Assembly: GCF_033473495.1 (NCBI RefSeq) | Contig: NC_088939.1 | Coordinates: 1,488,001-1,552,000 of the forward strand | Reading direction: 5' to 3' | Source: Cercospora beticola | Taxonomy: Eukaryota > Ascomycota > Dothideomycetes > Mycosphaerellales > Mycosphaerellaceae | DNA: 64,000 nucleotides | Shown here: one piece after another, positions 40,066-50,452 of the stretch | Layout of the letters: each line of letters starts with the position of its first letter | How positions within the stretch are numbered: the first letter of the stretch is position 1 | Notes under the pieces: model-generated | What the model saw: the letters and a program-made list of their open reading frames with translations, nothing else | What the model was told of the DNA's origin: nothing | Database searches by the model: none | Program-made: the position numbers and the translations under genes

Positions 40066-40942
40066 ATGAGTTCGACAATCCTCGCTCTGCCGCCGGAGCT
40101 TCTCGAGCATGTTCTGCGGTATTTGCCCGTGATGGACCTGGTGCAGGTTTTCAATGTCTGCAAAGAATGGAGAGACGTAGTTTTGAACAGCCTGCATCTC
40201 AAAACTACGCTTTTCCTTGTTCCTGAAGCATTGAGGCGTTGTCTGCTCTGGAAACGCCGCACTTTCTCACCCCCCGCTCGAGACTTCTGATGGCTGTTCT
40301 TTCTCCGAGAGTGTCACGCTCCGCCTAACGCCAGCAACATCACTAGATCGGTCGCCAAAAGTCGCTCAACGGTCTGGAAGACATAGAAGAGGTAGATTTC
40401 ATGAGTCTCGGCTTCACGTTTGCACTATCAACGAAATTTCCTTTGAAGATTTAATTCCGCAAAGCCGCCTCCCGGACATCGAAAGTATGGGAAACTCCAA
40501 TGAGCATATTTACTTCAATAGCAATTTTCGAGCTCTTGTGGAGTCATCGAGAGTGTCTTACTGGCGCAAGATGTATGTAACTCAGCCTCCATCAAGATCC
40601 GTCCTGGTATCTGGGACTTTTCGCACACCTGCCGACAAGCCGACCAGACGTCAGCGAGCCCCTCCTCATCAGATCGAACATCACGCGGTCGAGGAAATCA
40701 CGCACGAGCCAGGAGTCACCGTGGGACATATAGTCGACAAGATACAAGAGCTTGAGAGGCAGTTCGGGGCCACATTCTCGTGTGACCCAGACTTACTAGT
40801 GCCAGGCCCCGTTTTTCTCACAGAAGACAACATCTCTGAGATAGAAGCAATGCGTGGTGACTCAGACGAAGACACGGAGTGGAGTGACTCCGATGCATCA
40901 ACAGAATCTGATCTGGAATCGCCTTTGGATTCCGATGAATGA
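40066..40942 (+). pseudogene. F-box protein gene with a single frameshift
   Basis: The frame from 40066 encodes a good F-box (LPPELLEHVLRYLPVMDLVQ, then VFNVCKEWRDVV) and LHLKTTLFLVPEAL, but stops at 40290. The next plus frame is open from 40235 to 40942 and carries the rest of a fungal F-box protein: SESVTLRLTPATS, NSNFRALVESSRVSYWRKMY with TQPPSR, then an acidic Ser-rich tail. The two frames overlap at 40235-40290, and no GT-AG pair there would join them. A one-base insertion or deletion near 40215-40240, in the gene or in the assembly, therefore explains the structure. F-box proteins are substrate adaptors of SCF ubiquitin ligases. If the shift is real, only a truncated product of about 74 aa would be made. 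Confidence 0.55.
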
Positions 40943-41691
40943 ACTGAGATACCCGGCCAAACAATGCCGTGGCGCGTCACATCATGGATGGTCTTGAAAA
41001 CGAAGAGCGCGCCAATGCCGTCTTCAATGGACTTTGGCTAATGACATGTCCATTGTTGAAAGACACACCCAGGAGCCAGCGCTGCAAGTGTAATGTGCCA
41101 GACGTGCCCACTGTACACACAATGTCTTTGCAGGACGCTGTCCATTGGTGACTACAGAATGTCGATCCTTCGCCATTGATTCCAGGTGCGGAGTCGGCTC
41201 TTTTCTCTCACAGAACGTGCCTGCTCGGTTCCGGTTCGTTGCAGCGAAGACGGAATCTCTTCCAGACCAACAAGTTCAGCCATGAGTCGCAACCACTCGG
41301 CATGGCTGGACTATACGCCCTCGGCCAAGAAACATTGAGCAGCGAAGCTTGTGGCGTTTGCTTCCTCGATGCAGGCCGCGGCCTGACCAATTGTTCGCAT
41401 AGGCCATGTTTCCTCCCCCGGCAACGAGGCCTAACATTCCGATGCGCACGTGGAATCGAATGCAAATTCGCTACCATAGGGCGGCGCGTCCGATGAGGCG
41501 CTGGCTAGATCATAAATGTGGCTTTTGAGTTTCCGTGGCGCAAAGAGTCACAGCACTGGACGTCCGCCACTTCACCTTTTGGGATTCTGCACGGGTTCTA
41601 CGTGACGGTCTAGTAGCCGTTGAAAAGCACGTTGTCCGCCTTGGGAGGTTTGTGTCTGCCAGCCAATTTCTACAGCATCACACAGCTGACC
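40943..41691. other. Intergenic region upstream of the subtilisin gene
   Basis: About 750 bp. Open frames are short and without recognisable domains. It contains the protease promoter. Confidence 0.4.
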
Positions 41692-43116
41692 ATGTTCAAG
41701 ACATTGAGCCTCCTCCTGTGTGCTTCGGCTGCATGCGCCAAGCCCACGATTCTCAAGAGGCAAGATGTTGCTGGCGAGGTGGTTCCGGACAAGTACATTG
41801 TGCAGCTCGCACCGAATGCTGTGCTCGATGACAAGCTCATCCAGAAGCTCAAGGACGAGTCCGGAATCAAGGTCAACAAAACGACATCTTTCAACTTGGA
41901 TGGCTTGAAGGGGTTCACCGTCAAGGCCAACGACAGTGCCATCGACTCTCTTGCCGAATACAGCAGCCTGATCTCTGTCGAACCCGTGACCGTCATTCGA
42001 GCAGCGATCATTCCACGACAGGCTACCGCAGGGACGCTTGTTGCAAAAGATGGCACTTGGGGCCTTGATCGCATATCCCACAGAAGTTGGACATACACGA
42101 GTCGAGATTTCCCGGAGAACAAGACGGAATATATCTACAAGTCTGTTGCGGGTGTGAATACGGTCACTTATGTCGTGGACACTGTAAGAGAATCTTCAAA
42201 CCAACGTCTTGTTTCGGTGAACTGATCGCCAGCAGGGCATTTATACTGCCCACAGCGATTTTGGCGGCAGAGCTTCGTACGGAGCCAACTTCATCACAAA
42301 TGAGGGACCTGAAGACAAGAACGGCCATGGTGAGTTGTCGATCGCTTGGGAAGCGTCTCAATTGGGGTCTTATCTGACTCGTGCAGGAACACACGTTGCA
42401 GGCACAATCGGCGGCACTAAATTCGGCGTCGCAAGGAGAGGGAAACTCGTCTCTGTCAAGGTCCTGAATGTCAATGGTACTGGTGACCTTTCAGGAATCA
42501 TCTCGGCTCTCGACTGGATCAACAAGGACGTCGCGGCTAATAAAGCCAGTCGTCGTGGCTCGGTTGTCAACATGAGCATCGGAGCCAGTTTCAGTCAAAC
42601 TCTCAATGATGCTACGAACGCCCTTGCCAACGCTGGTATACTCGTAGTTGTTGCCGCTGGCAACAGTGCCGTGGATGCAAGCACACAGTCTCCGGCTTCC
42701 GCGACTGGAGCGTGTACGATTGGATCCATGTCATATTACAACGTAAGTCGATGGGCACATTTCGAAAAACATTGACTATGTGGCTGACTGTCTTGTGCTC
42801 TGATCAGTCGGCGAACACCTACTCCAACTTCGGGCCAAAAGTGGCTTTACACGCACCAGGCTTCCGCGTGCGATCAGCGGGCATCGCAGGTCCTAATGCC
42901 GTGGCTGAATTGTCCGGCACCAGCATGGCATCTCCACACGTTGCTGGAGTTGGAGCATACTTGATGAGTGTCAGCACTTCGTACACGGGAAGCAATTTGT
43001 GCAAGAGGATGCAGCAGTTTGCTACGCGGAATCAGCTCAAGAAGGACGACGGCACAGCATTGGGAAACAACACACCGAATTTGATTGTTTGGAACACGGC
43101 TACAAAGCCACGATGA
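41692..43116 (+). CDS. Secreted subtilisin-like serine protease (S8, proteinase K type)
   Basis: Exons 41692-42183, 42236-42329, 42387-42742 and 42808-43116 (introns 52, 57 and 65 bp) give 416 aa. It has a signal peptide (MFKTLSLLLCASAACA), an inhibitor-I9 propeptide (VVPDKYIVQLAP to about residue 105), and a mature domain with the full catalytic triad: Asp in YVVDTGIYT (about 163), His in NGHGTHVAGT (about 195) and Ser in SGTSMASPHVAG (about 353). All three introns restore the frame exactly at conserved motifs; the second lies within the GHGTH codons. The family is secreted and degrades host or environmental protein. A dibasic site (KRQ, about 23) and the Arg-rich boundary IIPRQATAG (about 105) look like processing points. 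Confidence 0.93.
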
Positions 43117-43359
43117 AACGACAGAATTGATGGTATCAGGACGCTATGACTTAAGATGAATGTAGACTACGACAGCAACGAATGCAGCAACGAGTTTTAC
43201 AGCGAGTTCAAAGAGTCATGGCACTTCACACGCAGCGAGTCCAGCTCCCGCGGGCGGCGGCAGCACGACGTGGAAGCCCTCAGCGACAATAGAGCAGCTC
43301 GCTGCATGCGGTTTGAAGTTGCCGGACCGATTGGGGCCGCAACATTGGAAGTGTCCGAT
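43117..43359. other. Convergent 3' spacer
   Basis: About 240 bp between the subtilisin and the seven-helix gene. Nothing recognised. Confidence 0.35.
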
Positions 43360-44579
43360 TCACAGTACATCCTTAAGCGCATATTGCGGCGCATCTGAAT
43401 CGCCTCTATTCCAACTCGAGCCCTGCGAGGTAGCAACAACTGTCGCGCTCTCTTTATCAAAGCCAATTCCCAATGCTTGCGGCGTTCCCGGCTCACTCTC
43501 GTCTTGCCCTTCCGGCGTTGTGATCCAGTGCAGGACAGCGCAAGCGATCAGAGCTGCGATCACGCGTCAGCGCTGTGAGACTGGATCTAGATGTGAAAGA
43601 GTGTCTCACCGTCAATCTTGCAGGTCATGCAGCATAACCAAGCTGGCTCCCCGTTGAACATAGTCAGGGAGATCTTGACGGCCAGCGTCGACAGCATAGT
43701 GATGCCAGTACCAATTGATGTTCGCATGACGACTCGTCGCAGCGGTAGGAGTAAGCCCTGGCCGCCAAAGTGGACCATGAGCAACGGGAAGAGGAAGCGA
43801 AGCGTCAAGTAAAGCTCGAAGGCTGGTCAGCAAGTCGGACTCTGTAACGGCAGTCGCTCTGATACTCACATATGACAAGACTTCCACTACCAATAGCGGC
43901 ACCAGTGCGTACATCTGAATGCCAATGATGCACACCTTCGCGTCGTTTACAAATGCGATCGAGCTGCAGTGGTGTAAGTTCATGCCGCAAAACAATCTGA
44001 GTGTGTACACTTACTATTTGATCGCAAAGCTTGTGACGATGAGATATGGCACGAAAAGCGCAACACAGCTGAGGATATACTCCAGTGTCTTATATCTTGG
44101 GTTGACTGGCCATGAAATAATGTATGCGCGCTCGATGAGAAATAGAAAGCCGGCCATCTTGCTCACCACGTATAGTGTGAGACCTGTTGAAGCCTATCAG
44201 CGGTTGCCTTCTACGATCAAAACGAAATTCCAAGCTCACATAATAATATCGTCGATTCACACAAGCTGTGATTCTCTGCTCGAATATGCAGCACCACTGT
44301 GAGCACAAATACGAAGAGGAAAGAAGTCACGTATGTCCGCCCGGGCAGTCAGCCATGTTACAACGGAAATTGTGGGCAGGCAAACAGACATACCAGTAGC
44401 AGACAACATGATGCGACAGTGAATGCTTTATGCTTCGCTTGTTGCAATCGCTGCCAGAAAAATACTGCGATGAGTGGCAAAGACGCCATCGAGGTTACGA
44501 GCGAAACAACCTCGCCCTCCAGCAGAAACTGGCTCTTGACGGCATTGCTGTCGCTCACGACCGCTCGGATGGCCACCAT
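43360..44579 (-). CDS. Seven-helix integral membrane protein, six exons, unknown ligand
   Basis: Reverse-strand exons 44390-44579, 44240-44296, 44015-44183, 43870-43963, 43610-43814 and 43360-43553 join in frame to 302 aa. Hydrophobic helices are seen in VSLVTSMASLPLIAVFF, FTVASCCLLLVLVLHI, LTLYVVSKMAGFLFLIERAY, YILSCVALFVPYLIVTSFAI, CIIGIQMYALVPLLVVEVLS, LYLTLRFLFPLLMVHFGGQ and TGITMLSTLAVKISLTMF. The C-terminal 60 residues are polar and Ser/Gln-rich (cytosolic tail). SKMAGFLFLIERAYI recalls fungal seven-transmembrane proteins of receptor-like topology with no known ligand. Intron 1 needs a GTCTGT donor at 44389, weaker than the nearby GTATGT, which would break the frame. The true N-terminus may lie upstream, near the ATG at 44717. 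Confidence 0.65.
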
Positions 44580-46199
44580 TTTGTTCCAGTTATGATCTTC
44601 TTCACACCTGCATTAGTTGACTCAAGGCTGAGAAGAACATAAGACCAAGCGTTGTATGCATTGTGAAGAGTATCGGTGCTTAGAGCACGCGATATTAGGT
44701 AGAAATCCGGCGACATGTTCCAACTTGCACATCGTCGATTAGCAAAGCAATCAGTAGCCGAAGAAGAGCCTTGCGGAGGGTTGTGCCTGGCATTGCGAGG
44801 AGGCGCGGAACGAGCGTGGGTCGGTGGTCTCTTTCTGGCTAATGTGCCAGGGCATAATCGCAGACGCCCTGCGTTGTGATTTGAACAGAGCTCTGTAGAG
44901 TTTTCGCCCGGGCCATATCACATTCAACTGACATGGATCAGTCTGTCGGCATGATTTCACAACATCTGGGGTGTACAGGCATTGCGGTATGATCTGCCGA
45001 GACCCACTGTTGACTAGAGTGTATCCTGGCGACACATCCAGGTGAAGAGGGCAGTGGTCTGCAGGCTGCGGGCATTCCTTGCACAGAAAGGAAAGGGCCT
45101 TACATTGGATAGCCGTTCATCCGACTGCAGCCATATGATCTGAAGCAGGACAACAAGTAGCTAAAGCAAATGTCGCAGTCCAGAATGCCACACCAAGCAA
45201 GACACTGTCGTGCCAAGGTTGACATGTCAATTTCGACCCAATCCGGAAGTTCCGATCTCTCATTTGTCGAGGCTCCTCCGTCATCCCGGGAGGTGTTCGC
45301 AGCTTGACTATACAGTACAGTAGTCTTAGGTATCGATACTGAGTACTTCGAAACTGGCGACGTAGGCCCTAAGGAATACTCGTGGAACCCTAAAAGAGTT
45401 CCTGGGCATTGTAGAACTACATCCCAACCGATGCTAGGGGTTTCGTTTCGAGGACAGTGCGTCTGGCGATGGCATCGTAGACAAGCTCCATTTCCCCGGA
45501 CGGAGCGTGGAGAGGACAGCAATTATGCCGTGGGGCGCTCTTGCGTCTCCGGTATAAAGTGGAAGCGTACTGGCACTGCTTCTCCTTTCTCCGTTTGGTA
45601 GAACTGCTGCTGGCCGCGCTTCGTCGATCCTGTTGGTTGCCAGTCCCGAGCGCGCTCGAGTCGGTCAGTCGTTATTACCAGGCACGCGCTGCTGCGTTCA
45701 GCTGGGCCTTCGTATGGCACTCGTCAGAATACGAGTGTCCATTTATGGGCTCTGCGGCGGCCTGCAGGCGTTCGTTTTTACCACCCCTCGGGAAATGGCT
45801 CGGCGATATCCAGTGCAAGCGGCTCTACTTTGGTCAATGTTCTTCAGCATGCTAGATCGGGTTGCCGCATGAGTAAGGAAATGTTCTCGAGCAGATGAAG
45901 TGGCCCTGTGGAAGAAGTGGAGTAGTTGGCAGCAGCACAAGTTGCACAACGCGTCACAACGCGTGGCTACTCTTACAGGTACCGAGGGGCCGAAACGCTC
46001 GCTCTCCAATGACAAACCCTGTCCAAAAATACTCCACCGTCCGCCGAGAGCTCCGGCTGTGAAGTCTGCACTTCTTCACGGCAAGTGATAAGATGTCGAC
46101 AACCATGATGAAGAGGGGAAGATCGGAAACACTCCTTGGGTAAACCGCCAGCGCTCCGATTTCGCGCATTGGCTCCTCTACCCGGTTCAACGACACCCA
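44580..46199. other. Long intergenic region
   Basis: About 1.6 kb. On the reverse strand two frames at 45523-45720 and 45100-45522 are in register, separated by one stop. The second begins with a Cys-rich stretch (GACLRCHRQTHCPRN) that loosely recalls a zinc-cluster DNA-binding domain but has the wrong Cys spacing. It could be a decayed regulator gene; I do not call it. No other feature seen. Confidence 0.35.
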
Positions 46200-47430
46200 A
46201 TGGCCAACGGCAAGCTCTGGGATCAGTCTGCTTCGCAGTCGATCCTCGGATACTGGGGTCCTCCAACCAGTCATGTCAAGTAAGGCAGTTGCACAGCAAT
46301 ATTTTTGAGTAACGAGTACCAGAACTGACCTTTCGATGCTATCAGCTTCTGTGAAGAGGTGCATATTTCTTGGCTTCATATGCGCCAAGACAGCCGCTGA
46401 CTGAGATGTTCTTTTCCAGGACTACATATGGACCTACTTTGTTGCCGAATTCATCAATACAGTGACTAGCTTCGCCTACAGTATGCTACACAAGAACTTG
46501 GTTCGGCCGAAAGCTCACTATCTCTTGCAGTTGCATATGGCATCCATGGCATTCGTCGATCGAAACGCCATGATATTGGCCTCCTCTCGATTACCAATTC
46601 TTCCTACTTTGCTCTCATTGGTGTTGGAGTCTTCAGTGGACTTTATCATACGACGCTGAAGTACCATACTCAAATGTGTATGTTCACTCTGCAATTTCTC
46701 GATGCTTAGACTGACCAAACCGTAGCCGATGAATTGTCAATGCATGTAGGTCGTGTTGCATGCCCTTCAATTGGGAGCACTCATTATAGGATTGTAGCTG
46801 TGATTCAAATTTGATGCTAATGCCAAGATGCCCAGGTCGCCATCGCTACAGTCCTGTTACAAGTCTACACTTTCGAAGAGCCACTCGCCATCCAGCGCCG
46901 AAACACAGCTATTATCCTCGGCATCATCATCCCATTCGTGATCTACCACTGCCTGACAGATGAGTTTATCCTCCATGTTGTCCTCTTCTTCGGCATGTCC
47001 ATCACAGTTGCAAGAAGAATCCGGCACATCATCCGCATGCGAATCAAAGAACAAGCCCAGAGAGCAAAGTTACGTTCGCTTGTAACCTTCGCGACATCAA
47101 TCTCGTTATTCGCCTTCTTTATCTGGACTATCGACAATCTTTTCTGTCCTACGTTGACAAAGTGGAAACACCAAGTGGGTTGGCCGTTGGCTATATTGCT
47201 TGAGGGTATGTAATCCGTACAGCTGAATGCTGAAGCTTGACTGACTTGTTCCAGGTCATGGATATTGGCATATACTGACCTCGATGGGCTCGTATACCTT
47301 CATGGCGCTTGTTGAATTTCTTACCAGCCCAGAAGGGAGTCCTGACTTTGGCTTCGCTTGGCCGGCGAAAGCTACGTTGCAAGATCTGGCGCTCACGAAA
47401 AATGCCAAACCAGATTCGAAGAACATCTAG
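46200..47430 (+). CDS. Alkaline ceramidase (Ypc1/Ydc1 type)
   Basis: Seven exons, 46200-46279, 46346-46358, 46420-46480, 46531-46677, 46726-46745, 46836-47205 and 47255-47430, join in frame to 288 aa. Family marks in order: ILGYWGPPTSHVNFCEED, VAEFINTVTSFAYIAYGIHG, ITNSSYFALIGVGVFSGLYH (metal-binding His), TQMSDELSMH (catalytic-site Asp), an AILLEGHGYWHILTSMGS block with the HxxxH zinc ligands, and several membrane helices. The enzyme hydrolyses ceramide to sphingoid base and fatty acid in the ER/Golgi. Exon 2 is only 13 nt (encoding FCEE with a split codon) and exon 5 is 20 nt; both carry conserved family residues, which is why I accept such small exons. The start ATG directly precedes a family-like N-terminus (MANGKLWDQSASQSILG). 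Confidence 0.9.
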
Positions 47431-48427
47431 ATCGAAATGATTGAGAATGGAGAGATGGGAATGACTCTTGGATAGACGTAGAATTTAGAAAGACGGCAGA
47501 AAGCCCACGAGGTGATTTATCAACCCAGATTGGCCTACAGTCTGCTTGAAATGATGCATACCTGCGGGTTTGGAGCTCGTTGCTGGCGGAAGCTATGCCT
47601 CAAATATCGTCAGATGGAGCGCAGAGCCTGGATGCTGGGCATCCCAAGGTGCGACATCATTGTGCGCAACAGCTGAATGCATGTTTCGATGTACAGTTCC
47701 ACATGCTGTGGGCGCTGCGTAATTAGTGCAGACCGTGCTGAGCTCTCATTGCTACAGAATCGGCCGCGATCGTCTTCTTCGGGTCCTTGGCGAGGATGTT
47801 CCGTCACTGTGAACGTGCCCAGGCATACCAGCGAAACTTTGCAGAGCCTCGTATGGAATAGGCATGTTAGTCAAGTGGTCGAAGGCCGTCGAACGCAGGT
47901 ACGAGACTTGTCGAGCTGTGACTGCTTGCGTGGCAGTGCGTGCATCTTGAAAACTGAGCTCAGTAGGGCATGATTCGGCGCTTTTGCAGCCGGACTGGGC
48001 AGCCATTTCCAGTCATTGCTCTCAACGGATCCTTCATGGCTTGCGTGAGGAGCGATAGTGTGGATAGAGCATCGCAGACTGCTCTTGGTACATTTCGTGT
48101 CTGATGGTGGGTGTTGGCTGGTCGGCGAAACACAGCACTGTCCCTTTAGGTCATTGACCAGGCTCAAGTACCATCTTCCAGCCAATTCATGCCTGTATCG
48201 CTCTGAATCATGGGCCCGTAGAAATTCCTGTGTGGAAGGTGAAGAGCAAAGGATGGAAATGAAGAATCGACGCGTGGAAGTCGTGTCGAGAGCAGGTCTT
48301 GGCAGATTGGGATGCCGAAGTCTCTTTCGGCGACACCAGCTCCTCGCGACACAACCTCATCTCCATCATCAACTGCATTGCAAATTCCCCATGTCCCTCG
48401 ACCACTAGGCGCCATGTCTTATCGGGA
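47431..48427. other. Intergenic region between ceramidase and TilS genes
   Basis: About 1 kb. No convincing gene on either strand; short reverse-strand frames (47752-48185) have no family features. Confidence 0.4.
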
Positions 48428-50338
48428 ATGCCGTTCAGTGCCGGTCATGTCAGCGCGGCTGCCAAGGCATATGCAATCGGCAACCTTGAACGCCATGTTT
48501 GGAACTCGCTCGAGCATCATTTCAGCCTCGCTACAAAACGACGGCTAGGTATGGCAAGCATGCAAAACTCTCAGCCAAATCGCTAACATATAATAGGTCT
48601 AGCGGTCAGCGGTGGCGTCGATTCGATGGCACTGGCCAGCATCTGCAGCAGTTACAAGAAGCAATATCGGCATCACAATTTCACTGGTTTCATCGTCGAT
48701 CACGGCGTGCGGCCAGAGAGCAGTGACGAGGCCTTTAAGGTCGCCGAAGAACTGCAACGCCTCGGCATAGATCCGGAGATCCTGAAGCTTGACTGGACTG
48801 CCCACGGAGACCCAAGAAAGTTGAAGAATTTTGAGACTCTTGCACGCCGCTTGCGATACCAAGCGCTGGGGAAAGCGTGCTCCCTACAGAGGATTTCGAC
48901 GCTCCAGGTCGCTCATCATGCCGATGATCTTGCAGAAACAGTGCTATCCAGGATCATCGCTCAATATCTGGGCGAAGGTCTTCAAGGCATCAGAGAGATC
49001 ACGCCCATCCCTGAGTGTCAAGGCATCTGGGGTGTCGATGGCAGTGGTGCTAGACGGGATCTTAACACGACAGAGGATGATGCATCTCTCTCTACGCGTA
49101 ACGGTCAATTGCCTGCGTCCAAGCACATGCTCATCGAGAATGGTGGTGTGTACATCACCCGCCCTCTCCTATCATTCGCCAAGGAGCAATTGGTATCAGT
49201 GTGTCAAAAAAACAACGTGAGATGGTTCGAAGACAGCACGAATGCCGACAAAACTTTGACAGTGCGAAACACCATTCGGCACCTACACCGCAGCGGCTCT
49301 CTGCCAAAAGCTCTCCGGCGTGAGAGCCTATCTGACCTGGCTCATTCCGTACACGACCGACACAGGATGTTCGAAGCACGAGCGAAGGAGATCTACTACA
49401 GCATGGCTATCAAGCTGGATCTCAAGACTGCCAGAGCCAACTTTTCGCTGCCACAACAATACGAATTCGGGTTTACGGTAGACGGCGAGCCATATCATGT
49501 CAAGGCCCTGCTGGCTCGAAAGCTACTCAGCCTCGTATCTCCCAAGCAAGACATCTCATTGCAGGACTTGGATCCCGCGATGAAAGTACTTTTTGAGACC
49601 CCAGAAGCCTCAAGATCTGATGCCCAGCTTCAAGGCACTATGATTGTGAAGTGTCCGCAGCGGACGTCAAGAAAGGGTGCCGATAACAGCCAATTCACAC
49701 TCTCTCGACAAAACCCCGAACGCGACATACGGGCGAAAGCTATGTCATTCAGCGAGCTTGTGTTGGATCCTTCTCACAGTAAGATTCCTTGGACCAACTT
49801 CCTCCTTTGGGACAACAGATACTGGGTTCGAATTGGCCGACATCACTCAGACCCCCTCTCATCTACACCTTCTGAACATCTCCGTTTCTCTGTTGGTTTC
49901 CTTCATCACACCGACATACGCGACCTCCGTATGTCCTGCTCGAATTCCGCCTCCCGCCGGGCACTTGATGCCATTTTGTATAGTATAGGCGAGGCGAAAT
50001 GGTCGCAGCCCCTCATAACTATGACAATCGATGATGGAAAAAGTTCTACTATCGAAGTCAATCAGTCGAAAACCATTGTGGGCTTGCCAGCGTTGGGATG
50101 GTCACCTGTGGGGAAGGCGAAGGAATTGGGAATAGTATGGGACATACGGTACAAGAAGATCGAGTTCGGTGGCGGGGATGGACATGTCCTGGAAGCTGTA
50201 TCCGATCCCAAAGACAGGACCCAGCGAAAGTCATTGGTGCAGCCTGCTTCGAAGAAGATCGAGCAGAGAGCGAAGCAGAAAGCAGGAAAGAATGATCGCG
50301 CGCGGCTACCGATTGGAAAGTCGGGCAGGCTATCATAA
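48428..50338 (+). CDS. tilS: tRNA(Ile)-lysidine synthase, probably mitochondrial
   Basis: Exons 48428-48548 and 48597-50338 (intron 48 bp, GTATGG...ATAG) give 620 aa. The joined sequence RRLGLAVSGGVDSMALA contains the PP-loop pyrophosphatase motif (SGGVDS, residues 45-50). Then come GFIVDHGVRPESSDEAFKVA, FETLARRLRYQAL, and VAHHADDLAETVLSRI with QYLGEGLQGI, all TilS signatures. The C-terminal 350 residues are a fungal extension with a basic end (RAKQKAGKNDRARLP). TilS adds lysine to C34 of the tRNA-Ile(CAU) so that it reads AUA. In fungi the only plausible substrate is a mitochondrial tRNA, so import into mitochondria is expected; the N-terminus is only weakly presequence-like. It faces the HET-domain gene tail to tail (115 bp). 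Confidence 0.88.
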
Positions 50339-50452
50339 GAATATGCGGCTTTCGAAATACAGTCACCAAAGTGCATTTGGATTCGTCCCTCGACTTTCGC
50401 CCTATCGACACTCACGCCCAACATACGATTCCGCGCACGCCTGCATTAGCAC

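Noticed and set aside
45100..45720. Possible zinc-cluster transcription factor relic on the reverse strand
   Set aside because: The Cys spacing (C-x2-C-x5-C) does not fit the Zn2Cys6 pattern, a stop interrupts the frame, and no middle or C-terminal domain is seen.
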